This document shows, in pieces, positions 34,260 to 40,759 of a stretch of DNA of 40,759 bases. The stretch spans positions 1 to 40,759 of the forward strand of contig JAAYZQ010000275.1 of assembly GCA_012514775.1 (NCBI GenBank). Reading direction: 5' to 3'. This DNA is from Anaerolineaceae bacterium (lineage in GTDB: Bacteria > Chloroflexota > Anaerolineae > JAAYZQ01). Both the position numbers and the translations under genes were made by a program. Each line of letters begins with the position of its first letter. The first letter of the stretch is position 1. The notes below the pieces were generated by a model. That model did no database searches. It saw nothing but the letters and a program-made list of their open reading frames with translations, and was not told the DNA's origin.

Positions 34260-34316
34260 CTACAGCGAATTGGAGAGGGCGAGTTTAGAGCCCGTTCCTC
34301 CTCCAATTCGCTGTAG
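34260..34316. repeat. 16-bp perfect inverted repeat between converging genes
   Basis: CTACAGCGAATTGGAG at 34260-34275 and its exact complement CTCCAATTCGCTGTAG at 34301-34316, with a 25-base spacer that holds a small GGGC/GCCC stem. It is less GC-rich than its surroundings and has no T-run on either side. It could be a bidirectional terminator-like hairpin or a tiny mobile-element remnant. Confidence 0.8.
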
Positions 34317-34326
34317 CTTCCAGCAG

Positions 34327-36015
34327 TTACGCCCCGTGATGGACGTCAAACGGCCAGGCCGTAAAGCCGCCGTCCAGGATCTCCACGTTGTCGTACCCCA
34401 GCCCGTTCAGCATGCAGATGGCCTCCCAGGCGCGAAGGCTGGTCTTGCAGTAGGCCACCACGCGCTTGTCGCGCGGGATCTCGCCGGCGCGGTTGCGGAC
34501 CGCCCCCAGCGGGATCAGGGTGCTGCCGGGAATGCGGCCGCTCTGGTGCTCGTCGGGCGTCCGCACATCCAGGATCATCAGGTCTTCGCCGGCATCGCAG
34601 GCTGCCTTCAACTGCGTGGACGTGACACCCTTCAGCAGGCCGTCGAGCTTGTTGCGAAGGATGTTGGCGCCGTGGATGAGCACGTCCATGGCCTCCGAGT
34701 AGGGCGGAGCGTAGGCCAGGTCAAGCTGGGCGACGTCGTCCACGGTCATGTGGGCCGTCATGGCCGTGATGGCCACGTCCACGCGCTTCATCACGTCGCC
34801 CAGGCCCACCCCCTCGATGCCGATGAGGCGCCGGTTGGCCTTCTCGGCGACGAGTTTCAGGATGATCGGTTGGTTGCCGGGAAAGTAATGCGGCTTGTCG
34901 GGAGCCGCCACCGTGGCCGTGACCACGGGAATGCCCAACTCGGCCGCCTGCTCGGCGCTTAGCCCCGCTCGGCCGACGTTCCAGTCAAAGATCTTGAGCG
35001 CCGTGGCCCCCAACACCCCAGGGAAGCGATCGACGTGACCCACGGCGTTGGAGCCGGCCACCCGGCCCTCCTTGTTGGCCACCGAGCCCAGGGGCAGGGC
35101 ACACCACGTGCCGCGCATGTCGCACGACTTTTCGGCACAGTCGCCGGCGGCATAGATGTTCGGATCGCTCGTCTGCATGTACTCGTTGACGTGGATGCCC
35201 CCCGACGGCCCGATGAGCAGTCCCGCTTGCCGGGCCAGCTCCACATTGGGCCGGATGCCCACGCTCAACAGCACCAACTCGGCGTCAAAGGTACCCTTTG
35301 TCGTGACCACGCACCGGGCCATGCCATTCTCGTCGCCCTCGATACGCTCCACCCGGGCGGAAGTGGCCACCGTCACCCCCGCGTCGCGCATGCCCTTCTC
35401 CAGGAGGTAGGCCACGTCGGCGTCCAGCATGGGCAAGACGTGGGGCAGCATCTCGATGATGGTCACGGCCCCCTTGCACTCCACAACGGCCTCGGTCATC
35501 TCCATGCCAATGAGCCCGCCGCCGATGATGGCCACCTTGGGGCAGCAGTCGGTCTGGAGATATGCCCGAAACCGGTCCGCGTCTTCCACCTGCTTCAGCC
35601 GCCAGACGTTCTCCAGGTCCTTGCCGGGGATGGGCGGCTCCAGGGGGTCGGCGCCGGTGGCGATGATGAGCTTGTCGTAGGGCAGGCGGCTCACCTCCCC
35701 CGTGTCCACGCCCTGGACCTCGACCTCCCGGGCTGCCCGGTCGATGGCCGTCGCCAGCGACCTGTTCAGCACCTTGATGTTCTTGACCTGCGCGAAAAAC
35801 TGGGGATCGCGCATCACGCCGATGGGGGTCGCCATCAGCTGCCGCCGGTCCTCGACGAGGCCAGAGATATAGTACGGCAGGCCGCAGCCCGCATAGGAAA
35901 GAAGCTCATCCTTCTCCACGATAGTGATCTCGGCGCTGGGATCCAGCCGCCGCGCCCGGGCAGCAGCCTTGGGTCCGGCCGCCACACCGCCAATGACAAC
36001 GAGCTTTTTGCTCAC
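34327..36015 (-). CDS. CoA-disulfide reductase-like FAD protein with rhodanese domain
   Basis: A 562-residue fusion. Residues 1-445 are a pyridine-nucleotide-disulfide oxidoreductase of the CoA-disulfide reductase/NADH-oxidase group. It has the FAD loop VVIGGVAAGPKAAARARRLD, a single redox Cys44 in SYAGCGLPYYISG, the NADH loop IIGGGLIGMEMTEA and the second FAD motif NIYAAGDCAE. The C-terminal ~100 residues are a rhodanese domain with the active-site loop CKTSLR (Cys523). This pairing is known in CoADR-RHD proteins, which handle CoA persulfides or polysulfide. The GTG start at 36015 overlaps the upstream stop (GTGA), so it is translationally coupled to the FAD/Fe-S fusion gene. An in-frame reading further upstream is only the shadow of that gene. 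Confidence 0.92.
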   Translation of the reverse strand: MSKKLVVIGGVAAGPKAAARARRLDPSAEITIVEKDELLSYAGCGLPYYISGLVEDRRQLMATPIGVMRDPQFFAQVKNIKVLNRSLATAIDRAAREVEVQGVDTGEVSRLPYDKLIIATGADPLEPPIPGKDLENVWRLKQVEDADRFRAYLQTDCCPKVAIIGGGLIGMEMTEAVVECKGAVTIIEMLPHVLPMLDADVAYLLEKGMRDAGVTVATSARVERIEGDENGMARCVVTTKGTFDAELVLLSVGIRPNVELARQAGLLIGPSGGIHVNEYMQTSDPNIYAAGDCAEKSCDMRGTWCALPLGSVANKEGRVAGSNAVGHVDRFPGVLGATALKIFDWNVGRAGLSAEQAAELGIPVVTATVAAPDKPHYFPGNQPIILKLVAEKANRRLIGIEGVGLGDVMKRVDVAITAMTAHMTVDDVAQLDLAYAPPYSEAMDVLIHGANILRNKLDGLLKGVTSTQLKAACDAGEDLMILDVRTPDEHQSGRIPGSTLIPLGAVRNRAGEIPRDKRVVAYCKTSLRAWEAICMLNGLGYDNVEILDGGFTAWPFDVHHGA

Positions 36016-39000
36016 TTTCCAGTCTCCTCTTGCTGCTGGTTTTTCAGGTACGCTTCCATGTACGGCATAAAGTGCGGGATGACCTCCGGCAGCATCTTGG
36101 GCATCAGGCTGTCCATGGCCGCAGGCATCAGGTCGGGCATCTGTTCCTCCATCTCGGCCGGCATGGGTATGCGCGCGATCACCCCTTCCAGCATTGCCGG
36201 CATCACCTTGGGCATCATGCCGGGCAGCAGCCGGGGGAACAGGAACGGCATCACCGGCTTCATCATGGCGATCATGCCATCGCGCACCGGTCCGGGCGCG
36301 GCCTTGACCATGTGCATCATCCCCCTGAACGGCTGGGGCATGGCCTCGATCATCTCGGGCAGCATGCTGGCCATGAACTCGGCCATGGCCTTGGGCTTCA
36401 GCAGGTTGATCATCCCCTCGAACACGCCCCACATGGCCAGGGCATAGGGCGTCGGGTCGGGATGCTCCAGGCCGGCCGCGTCGCATGCCAGGTGCGCCAG
36501 GTCGATGATGGGCATGTCGCTGCCCGTCTTGTCGGCCGTCACCCGGAGCTGTACCTCGCAGCAGGGGCACGAGGCGACGAGGGCCTGTGCCCCCGTGGCC
36601 CTGGCCTCCTGGAGCCGCAGATCGCCGATGCGCGCGGCGGCCGGGGGATCGGCCACCAGGCTCAGCACCGAGCCGCAGCAGTGCGCCTCCTGGCGGTTGT
36701 GCTCCATCTCGACCAGCTCGACGCCGGGGATGGCCTGGATCACCTGGCGCGGTGCCTCGTAGATCTTGCCGGCCCGGCCCATGTGGCACGAGTCGTGCCA
36801 GGTGACCTTCATGTCCAGGGAGTGGTCGAAGGCCATCTTGCCGGCGGCTATCTGGTCGGCCACCACTTCGCTCCAGTGCCTGGCCTCAAAGGAATAATCG
36901 ATGCCCAGCTTCGCGGCCCACTCCGGGTAAAGGGTGTGCCACACCAGCCAGCAGGCCGGGCAGGAAGTGACCACGGTCTTGACGCCGCGAGCCTTCATCG
37001 CTTCGACGTTGTGGCGCAGGATCTCTTCCCACGCATCCCACAGGCCCGAGACGAGCATGGGGATGCCGCAGCAGGCCTCGTCGTGGCCCAGGTAGGTAAA
37101 CTCGACCCCAGCCTTGGTCAGCAGGCAGGCCGTCGCCTGGGCGATGTCGTGCTCGACGAAAGAGGCCGTGCAGCCGGGGAAATAGGCCACCTCCGCCCGC
37201 TCGGGCAGCGCGCCCTGCTTGTCCTCGGGCATCCACCGGGGGCGGTCGACCCGATAAGCCGCCCAGATGTTCAGCTCTTTGCGCAGCGAAGCGCGCATGA
37301 TCTCAAAGGGCGGGAAGGTGAGCCGGCCCTCGTCGTGGATGAGCTGGCCGCGCAGCTTGAGCCAGCTCGGCTCGATGGGCAGGTCCAGGCAGCAGCGGAC
37401 GTTGCACAGCTCGCACGTGGTGCAGGCCATGACCGCGTCGACCATCTTTTGGTTCCACCGCGCCCGGCCGGCCATGAACTCTCGCAGGTAATACCACTTG
37501 CCCCTCGGCGTCTGGCTCTCCCAGCCCCGGCCGTAATACTGATCGCACTCGTCCACGCAATAGCCGCACTGCGAGCAGGCATAGGCGTACCAGGCCACGT
37601 CGTCGGGGATGCTCCGCCGGCCCTGCCCTTCGATCCGCTCGCCGACGGGCGCCCCGGACGCATTGCCCAGGGTGCGGACCACCGGCTCCAGGGCGCCGGC
37701 CACGCCCATGAACGCCGACAACAGCGGCTGCCCGGCCAGGACCTTGCCGGGGTTGTAGAGGCCCTGCGGATCGACCCTGGTCTTGAACTCCTGGAGCCGG
37801 TCCACCCGGCCGGCACCCAGCACGTTTTTCGCCTCCCGGGCAAAGTAGAGGCCGGTGGAGTACGCCCGGCCGCCGTTCTGCCTGGCGATCTTGAGCACCG
37901 TCAGGGCCAGCCCGAAGGCAAAGTTGAAGGTGAACCGGCGCTCGTCGTGCAAGATAAAGCCCAGGATCGTCACCTCGCCATTGCCGCTGACCATGCCCTC
38001 CATGACCATCGGCAGGGCGATGCGCTCTTCGATGGCCGCCAGCGCCTTATCGAGCCGGTCCAGGGGGACGACCACCTCCGCCGGCGCCAGGCTGGGGCCC
38101 AGGCGCTTGACGTGCATCAGGTCAAAGCGCTCGTCCCATTCGTGCTGGGCCAATTCCAGATCAACCATCTGCCCGCCCGCAGCCGTTACCAGGCCGGACA
38201 GGCGAGCCTCCACCTCCCCACGGCGCGACTCGGGGGCCACCACCACGGCCACGTAGGCCGCCGGCACTTCCGGCCGGTGCTCGTGCACCGGGTGCCCGTG
38301 CTCCAGGCGAGGTGGAAGCTGGTTCTTGAGCTCGGCCATGCGCGGGTTGATAAAGTTGATGGACCACAGGGGAAGCCCGGCGTGGCGGATGGCCCGCAGC
38401 GCCTCGCCCAGCGCCTCGGGGGTGTCAAAGCGGGCGCCCCACACCGCTTCGGCCTCCGCGCGCCGCACCGCCAGGGTGACCGAGACGATGAGCCCCGTGA
38501 TCCCCTCTGCCTCGCTGACGAGGTCCAGTTCCTCACCGGCAAAGTCGCGCACCTGGCCGTCGGGCAGCACCACCCGGCACGAGATCACGTTGTCGCGAAA
38601 GGCCCCATACTCGTAGGCGCCAAAGCCAACCCCTCCCTGCGCCAGCCAGCCGCCCACGGTGGACGACGGGGCGCTGGAGGGATAGGTGCGCAGCGCCAGG
38701 CCTTGCTTCTTCAGTGCCTTCTCCAGCTTTTCCCACACGACACCCGGCTGAACCGAGACGGTCATGGCCTGCGCATCGATGGCCCCGATCTGGTTCATCC
38801 CCGCAAAATCGACCACCAACCCGCCGCGGACGGGCAGCACGCCGCCATAGCCCGAGGTGGACTTGCCCCGCGGCACCAGCGGCACGCCGTGGGTCCGCGC
38901 CAGCGCCGCCAGGCGCACCACGTCTTGTTCCGAGCGCGGCTGGACGACGCCCGCCGGCCGGGTGTTCCCCACGAGGGGCTTGATGAGGCTCGGCAGCGAG

Positions 39001-39104
39001 CCGACGTCGTGACTGTAGAACATCCGCTCCACGGGGTCAAAGGTCACGCGTGGCCCGAAAACTTGAACGAGCTCATCCTGGATCTGGGGCTTGAGCGTTT
39101 TCAT
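36012..39104 (-). CDS. FAD oxidase/Fe-S/CCG fusion with Met-rich tail
   Basis: A 1030-residue fusion of GlcD-like and GlcF/HdrD-like parts. The FAD domain (about 50-215) has GVVQPRSEQDVVRLAALART and VPRGKSTSGYGG. The flavin-oxidase cap runs to about 455 and ends VDPQGLYNPGKVL. Two [4Fe-4S] sets follow: Cys510, 513, 516, 520 (CSQCGYCVDEC) and Cys561, 564, 567, 571 (CTTCELCNVRC). Two CCG domains have CCGIPM (678-683) and CCGSVLS (809-815). Residues 891-1030 are an unusual tail with 27 methionines and many prolines, in a recurring M-[LM]-P pattern that would form amphipathic helices. AAGGAG precedes the ATG at 39104. By family it oxidises a 2-hydroxy acid-like substrate and moves electrons through the clusters. 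Acceptor unknown. Confidence 0.92.
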   Translation of the reverse strand: MKTLKPQIQDELVQVFGPRVTFDPVERMFYSHDVGSLPSLIKPLVGNTRPAGVVQPRSEQDVVRLAALARTHGVPLVPRGKSTSGYGGVLPVRGGLVVDFAGMNQIGAIDAQAMTVSVQPGVVWEKLEKALKKQGLALRTYPSSAPSSTVGGWLAQGGVGFGAYEYGAFRDNVISCRVVLPDGQVRDFAGEELDLVSEAEGITGLIVSVTLAVRRAEAEAVWGARFDTPEALGEALRAIRHAGLPLWSINFINPRMAELKNQLPPRLEHGHPVHEHRPEVPAAYVAVVVAPESRRGEVEARLSGLVTAAGGQMVDLELAQHEWDERFDLMHVKRLGPSLAPAEVVVPLDRLDKALAAIEERIALPMVMEGMVSGNGEVTILGFILHDERRFTFNFAFGLALTVLKIARQNGGRAYSTGLYFAREAKNVLGAGRVDRLQEFKTRVDPQGLYNPGKVLAGQPLLSAFMGVAGALEPVVRTLGNASGAPVGERIEGQGRRSIPDDVAWYAYACSQCGYCVDECDQYYGRGWESQTPRGKWYYLREFMAGRARWNQKMVDAVMACTTCELCNVRCCLDLPIEPSWLKLRGQLIHDEGRLTFPPFEIMRASLRKELNIWAAYRVDRPRWMPEDKQGALPERAEVAYFPGCTASFVEHDIAQATACLLTKAGVEFTYLGHDEACCGIPMLVSGLWDAWEEILRHNVEAMKARGVKTVVTSCPACWLVWHTLYPEWAAKLGIDYSFEARHWSEVVADQIAAGKMAFDHSLDMKVTWHDSCHMGRAGKIYEAPRQVIQAIPGVELVEMEHNRQEAHCCGSVLSLVADPPAAARIGDLRLQEARATGAQALVASCPCCEVQLRVTADKTGSDMPIIDLAHLACDAAGLEHPDPTPYALAMWGVFEGMINLLKPKAMAEFMASMLPEMIEAMPQPFRGMMHMVKAAPGPVRDGMIAMMKPVMPFLFPRLLPGMMPKVMPAMLEGVIARIPMPAEMEEQMPDLMPAAMDSLMPKMLPEVIPHFMPYMEAYLKNQQQEETGK

Positions 39105-39126
39105 CGGCCTTTCTCCTTCCAACGTG

Positions 39127-39891
39127 CTAGAGGTTCGTAATCTCGGCAATGCGGCGGAGCCGGCCCATGAGCCTGGCTCGCTCGTCAATGATCTCGGCAA
39201 AAGCGGCAATCACCCGGGGCGCGAGGTGCAACAACCTTGCCTGGCAGTCTTCGTCGGGCACCGGCGCGGCCTGCAGCGCCTGCAGCAGGCTGTCAGGGGG
39301 AACATCGTGCGCGGCCTCTTGCAGCGCGGCCATCCTGGCAAGCTGCTCCCGGCCCTGTGGGTCGACCGCCGAGTCTACGTACTGCCCGGCAAAGAGGACC
39401 GCCTGCGGCCGGCCCTGTACGTCGACACGCCCACAGGCGCAGCGCAACCCCGCGTGGCAGGTGAGCACCTGTACCCGGCCCTTAAGACCCTGGGCCGTCG
39501 TTCGCCACCAGTCCACGCAGCCCTGCCGTGCGGCCGAGCCCAGCAGCAGCGAACAGAACGCGTTGGGGTTGCTCGGTTTCGTCAGGAGTTGCCCGTCCGG
39601 CGTAACAGTGAGGGCCCCCATCCCCACAGCATCCGCCAGGATGTTCTGAATCGACTGCATGCAGGAGAGGGGCAGGTCCGAGCCTCCAGCCGCGGCCAAC
39701 CTTGTCGCGCCGGAGGCCTCCACCCGCGACTGCTGATCCTGAAGCCACAGCTCGACGGCCTGCCGCGAGAAGCGCCACTGCCCACCTACCTTGAAACCCT
39801 GTAGGCGGCCATCGTTCAACATGCGATAGATCGTGATCCGATCCACCTGGAGCAGTTCTTGCAATTGTCGCGTCGTGAGCAAGTCGTCCAT
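39127..39891 (-). CDS. HTH (excisionase-type) regulator with PocR sensory domain
   Basis: A 254-residue regulator. Residues 1-55 are an excisionase/MerR-like helix-turn-helix (LLTTRQLQELLQVDRITIYR, then GRLQGFKVGGQWRFSRQAVE). Residues about 74-185 match the PocR sensory domain: SCMQSIQNILADAVGMGALT, FCSLLL, QGCVDWW and LTCHAGLRCACGRV (143-156), with Cys113, 125, 145, 151 and 153. PocR domains are thought to bind small hydrocarbon derivatives such as 1,2-propanediol. It precedes the FAD/Fe-S fusion by 22 bases in the same direction, so it probably controls that operon and itself. The start at 39891 has only a distant GGAG. Confidence 0.88.
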   Translation of the reverse strand: MDDLLTTRQLQELLQVDRITIYRMLNDGRLQGFKVGGQWRFSRQAVELWLQDQQSRVEASGATRLAAAGGSDLPLSCMQSIQNILADAVGMGALTVTPDGQLLTKPSNPNAFCSLLLGSAARQGCVDWWRTTAQGLKGRVQVLTCHAGLRCACGRVDVQGRPQAVLFAGQYVDSAVDPQGREQLARMAALQEAAHDVPPDSLLQALQAAPVPDEDCQARLLHLAPRVIAAFAEIIDERARLMGRLRRIAEITNL

Positions 39892-39938
39892 TTTTGTTAC
39901 GTCTCCGGCGGCCGCGCTCGCCTCCGCCGGCCCAGCGC

Positions 39939-39967
39939 ACGATACCACAATACTGGACGTACGTCAA
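39939..39967 (-). promoter_or_regulatory. promoter of PocR operon with palindromic site
   Basis: On the minus strand, TTGACG, 17 bases, TATCGT. The 10-bp palindrome GACGTACGTC (39956-39965) overlaps the -35 and is a good place for the regulator itself to bind. Confidence 0.6.
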
Positions 39968-40058
39968 ACCAAGTGGCTCGTGATGTAAAAAACTAGCTCA
40001 ATTTGTAACACGATGTCACACCGGCATGGTGAGGAGGTAGAGACGCTGGCCCTCGCAG

Positions 40059-40088
40059 TTGCCGGTCTGTCCAAAAGTGTGGTACAAT
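40059..40088 (+). promoter_or_regulatory. promoter of XRE-cupin gene
   Basis: TTGCCG, 18 bases, TACAAT (40083-40088), 33 bases before the ATG at 40122. Four of six and five of six sigma70 matches. Confidence 0.65.
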
Positions 40089-40121
40089 GCGTCTACCAGA
40101 TCGCGAACCGGAGTTGACTAC

Positions 40122-40712
40122 ATGAGCGAACGTGAACCACCGGACATTGGCAGGCATCTGCGGGCTCTACGTCGCCAGCGCAACCTTTCGTTGCGCGGAC
40201 TCGCCGAGCTGTGCGACCTGTCGCCTACCACCATCAGCCTCATCGAGCGCGGCGACAGCTCCCCCAGCGTCGCCACACTGCATCGCCTGGCCACCGCCCT
40301 CGGCGTGCCCATCACCTCCTTCTTCCAGGAGCCGGAGGGCAGGGTTGAGGTCATCCTGACCCGGGCCGGGGAACGTCGCCTCCTCGGCACCGGGAACATC
40401 CACATGGAGAGCCTCGGCTCGGGCCTGCAAGACCAGGCCATGGAGCTGTTTGCCGTCACACTGCCGCCAGGCAGCGACAGCGGTACCGGCGCCATCGAGC
40501 ACGACGGTCACGAAATGGTCTATTGCATTCGGGGCGAGGTCGAGTACCAGATCGCCGGCAAGAGCTACCCGCTCGCTGCGGGCGATGCCCTGCTCTTTGA
40601 GGCCCGGCTGCCCCACTGCTGGCAGAATCGGAGCCAGGAGCCCGCCACGTTCTTGCTCGTCTTCCAGAGCGAGATCGCGCGCGATTCTGCGGAGCAACAT
40701 CTCGTGCCATAG
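40122..40712 (+). CDS. XRE-family regulator with cupin domain
   Basis: A 196-residue transcription regulator. The Xre/SinR helix-turn-helix is at about 10-65 (LRALRRQRNLSLRGLAELCD, LSPTTISLIERGDSSPSVAT). A cupin domain follows at about 110-185 (HDGHEMVYCIRGEVEYQIAG, YPLAAGDALLFEARLPHCWQ) for binding a small ligand. Proteins of this two-domain type often regulate nearby amino-acid, polyamine or sugar metabolism; PuuR is an example. Only the DNA-binding and ligand domains are visible here, and the ligand is unknown. I took the ATG at 40122 because an earlier in-frame ATG at 40059 lies in the promoter. The downstream gene lies outside the window, and the last 47 bases hold nothing I can identify. 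Confidence 0.92.
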   Translation: MSEREPPDIGRHLRALRRQRNLSLRGLAELCDLSPTTISLIERGDSSPSVATLHRLATALGVPITSFFQEPEGRVEVILTRAGERRLLGTGNIHMESLGSGLQDQAMELFAVTLPPGSDSGTGAIEHDGHEMVYCIRGEVEYQIAGKSYPLAAGDALLFEARLPHCWQNRSQEPATFLLVFQSEIARDSAEQHLVP

Positions 40713-40759
40713 GCCTGCCCGCCGATATGTATCCTTAAATATACCTCCTGGATATACAT

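Noticed and set aside
34260..34316. Insertion sequence ends
   Set aside because: No transposase gene or remnant lies between or beside the arms, and no target duplication was seen.
36030..39140. A 1036-codon open frame on the plus strand
   Set aside because: It mirrors the FAD/Fe-S fusion gene on the opposite strand, has no motif and is rich in His, Gly and Arg, as expected for antisense reading in high-GC DNA.

Overview
The window is high-GC, gene-dense bacterial DNA with short gaps, good Shine-Dalgarno sites and clear sigma70-like promoters. The gene content (UbiD plus an MqnP-type UbiA of menaquinone synthesis, butyrate kinase, several GlcD/HdrD-like flavo-iron-sulfur enzymes, a Lar nickel-cofactor pair, a molybdenum-storage-like protein) suggests an anaerobic or facultative bacterium. 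The style of the genes and a GGGCAACC...GGTTGCCC intergenic repeat fit a Chloroflexota (Anaerolineae-like) genome. That placement is an inference. No rRNA, tRNA, insertion sequence or CRISPR array was seen, and no stretch over 300 bases lacks a gene.

Layout. 1-4.06 kb (+): a 5'-truncated unknown gene and two tandem genes that each fuse a DapA-type pyruvate aldolase to a formaldehyde-activating-enzyme (Fae) domain. This is the most unusual system in the window. 4.1-4.7 kb (+): a Nudix hydrolase. 4.8-12.8 kb (-): an operon reading butyrate kinase, response regulator, RsbRD/GAF histidine kinase, LL-DAP-type aminotransferase, HflX, a membrane TPR protein and a small membrane protein. 13.0-16.9 kb (+): a cellobiose module of GH1 beta-glucosidase and GH94 phosphorylase, with a promoter, an operator-like palindrome and a terminator. 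17.0-22.8 kb (-): a five-gene redox operon with an HD protein, a C_GCAxxG-type protein, two FAD oxidases and an HdrD/GlcF-like protein.

23.0-29.6 kb (+): ubiD, mqnP-like ubiA, a NitT/TauT-type ABC importer, larE and larB in one tight run. 29.6-30.5 kb (+): a molybdenum-storage-like amino-acid-kinase protein with its own promoter. 30.5-31.3 kb: a small Arg-tailed protein (-) and a cold-shock protein (+) from divergent promoters. 31.4-34.2 kb (+): a membrane protein ending in a Cys/His-rich CHSA repeat tail, a 37-bp tandem repeat, and a radical SAM protein. 34.3-39.9 kb (-): a PocR-type regulator, a 1030-residue FAD/Fe-S/CCG fusion with a Met-rich tail, and a CoA-disulfide-reductase/rhodanese fusion. 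40.1-40.7 kb (+): an XRE-cupin regulator.

Taken together, the window carries many flavin/iron-sulfur electron-transfer enzymes and metal-cofactor genes. The best candidates for something undescribed are the paired DapA-Fae fusions, whose Fae halves have lost different conserved parts, and the CHSA-tailed membrane protein beside a radical SAM gene.
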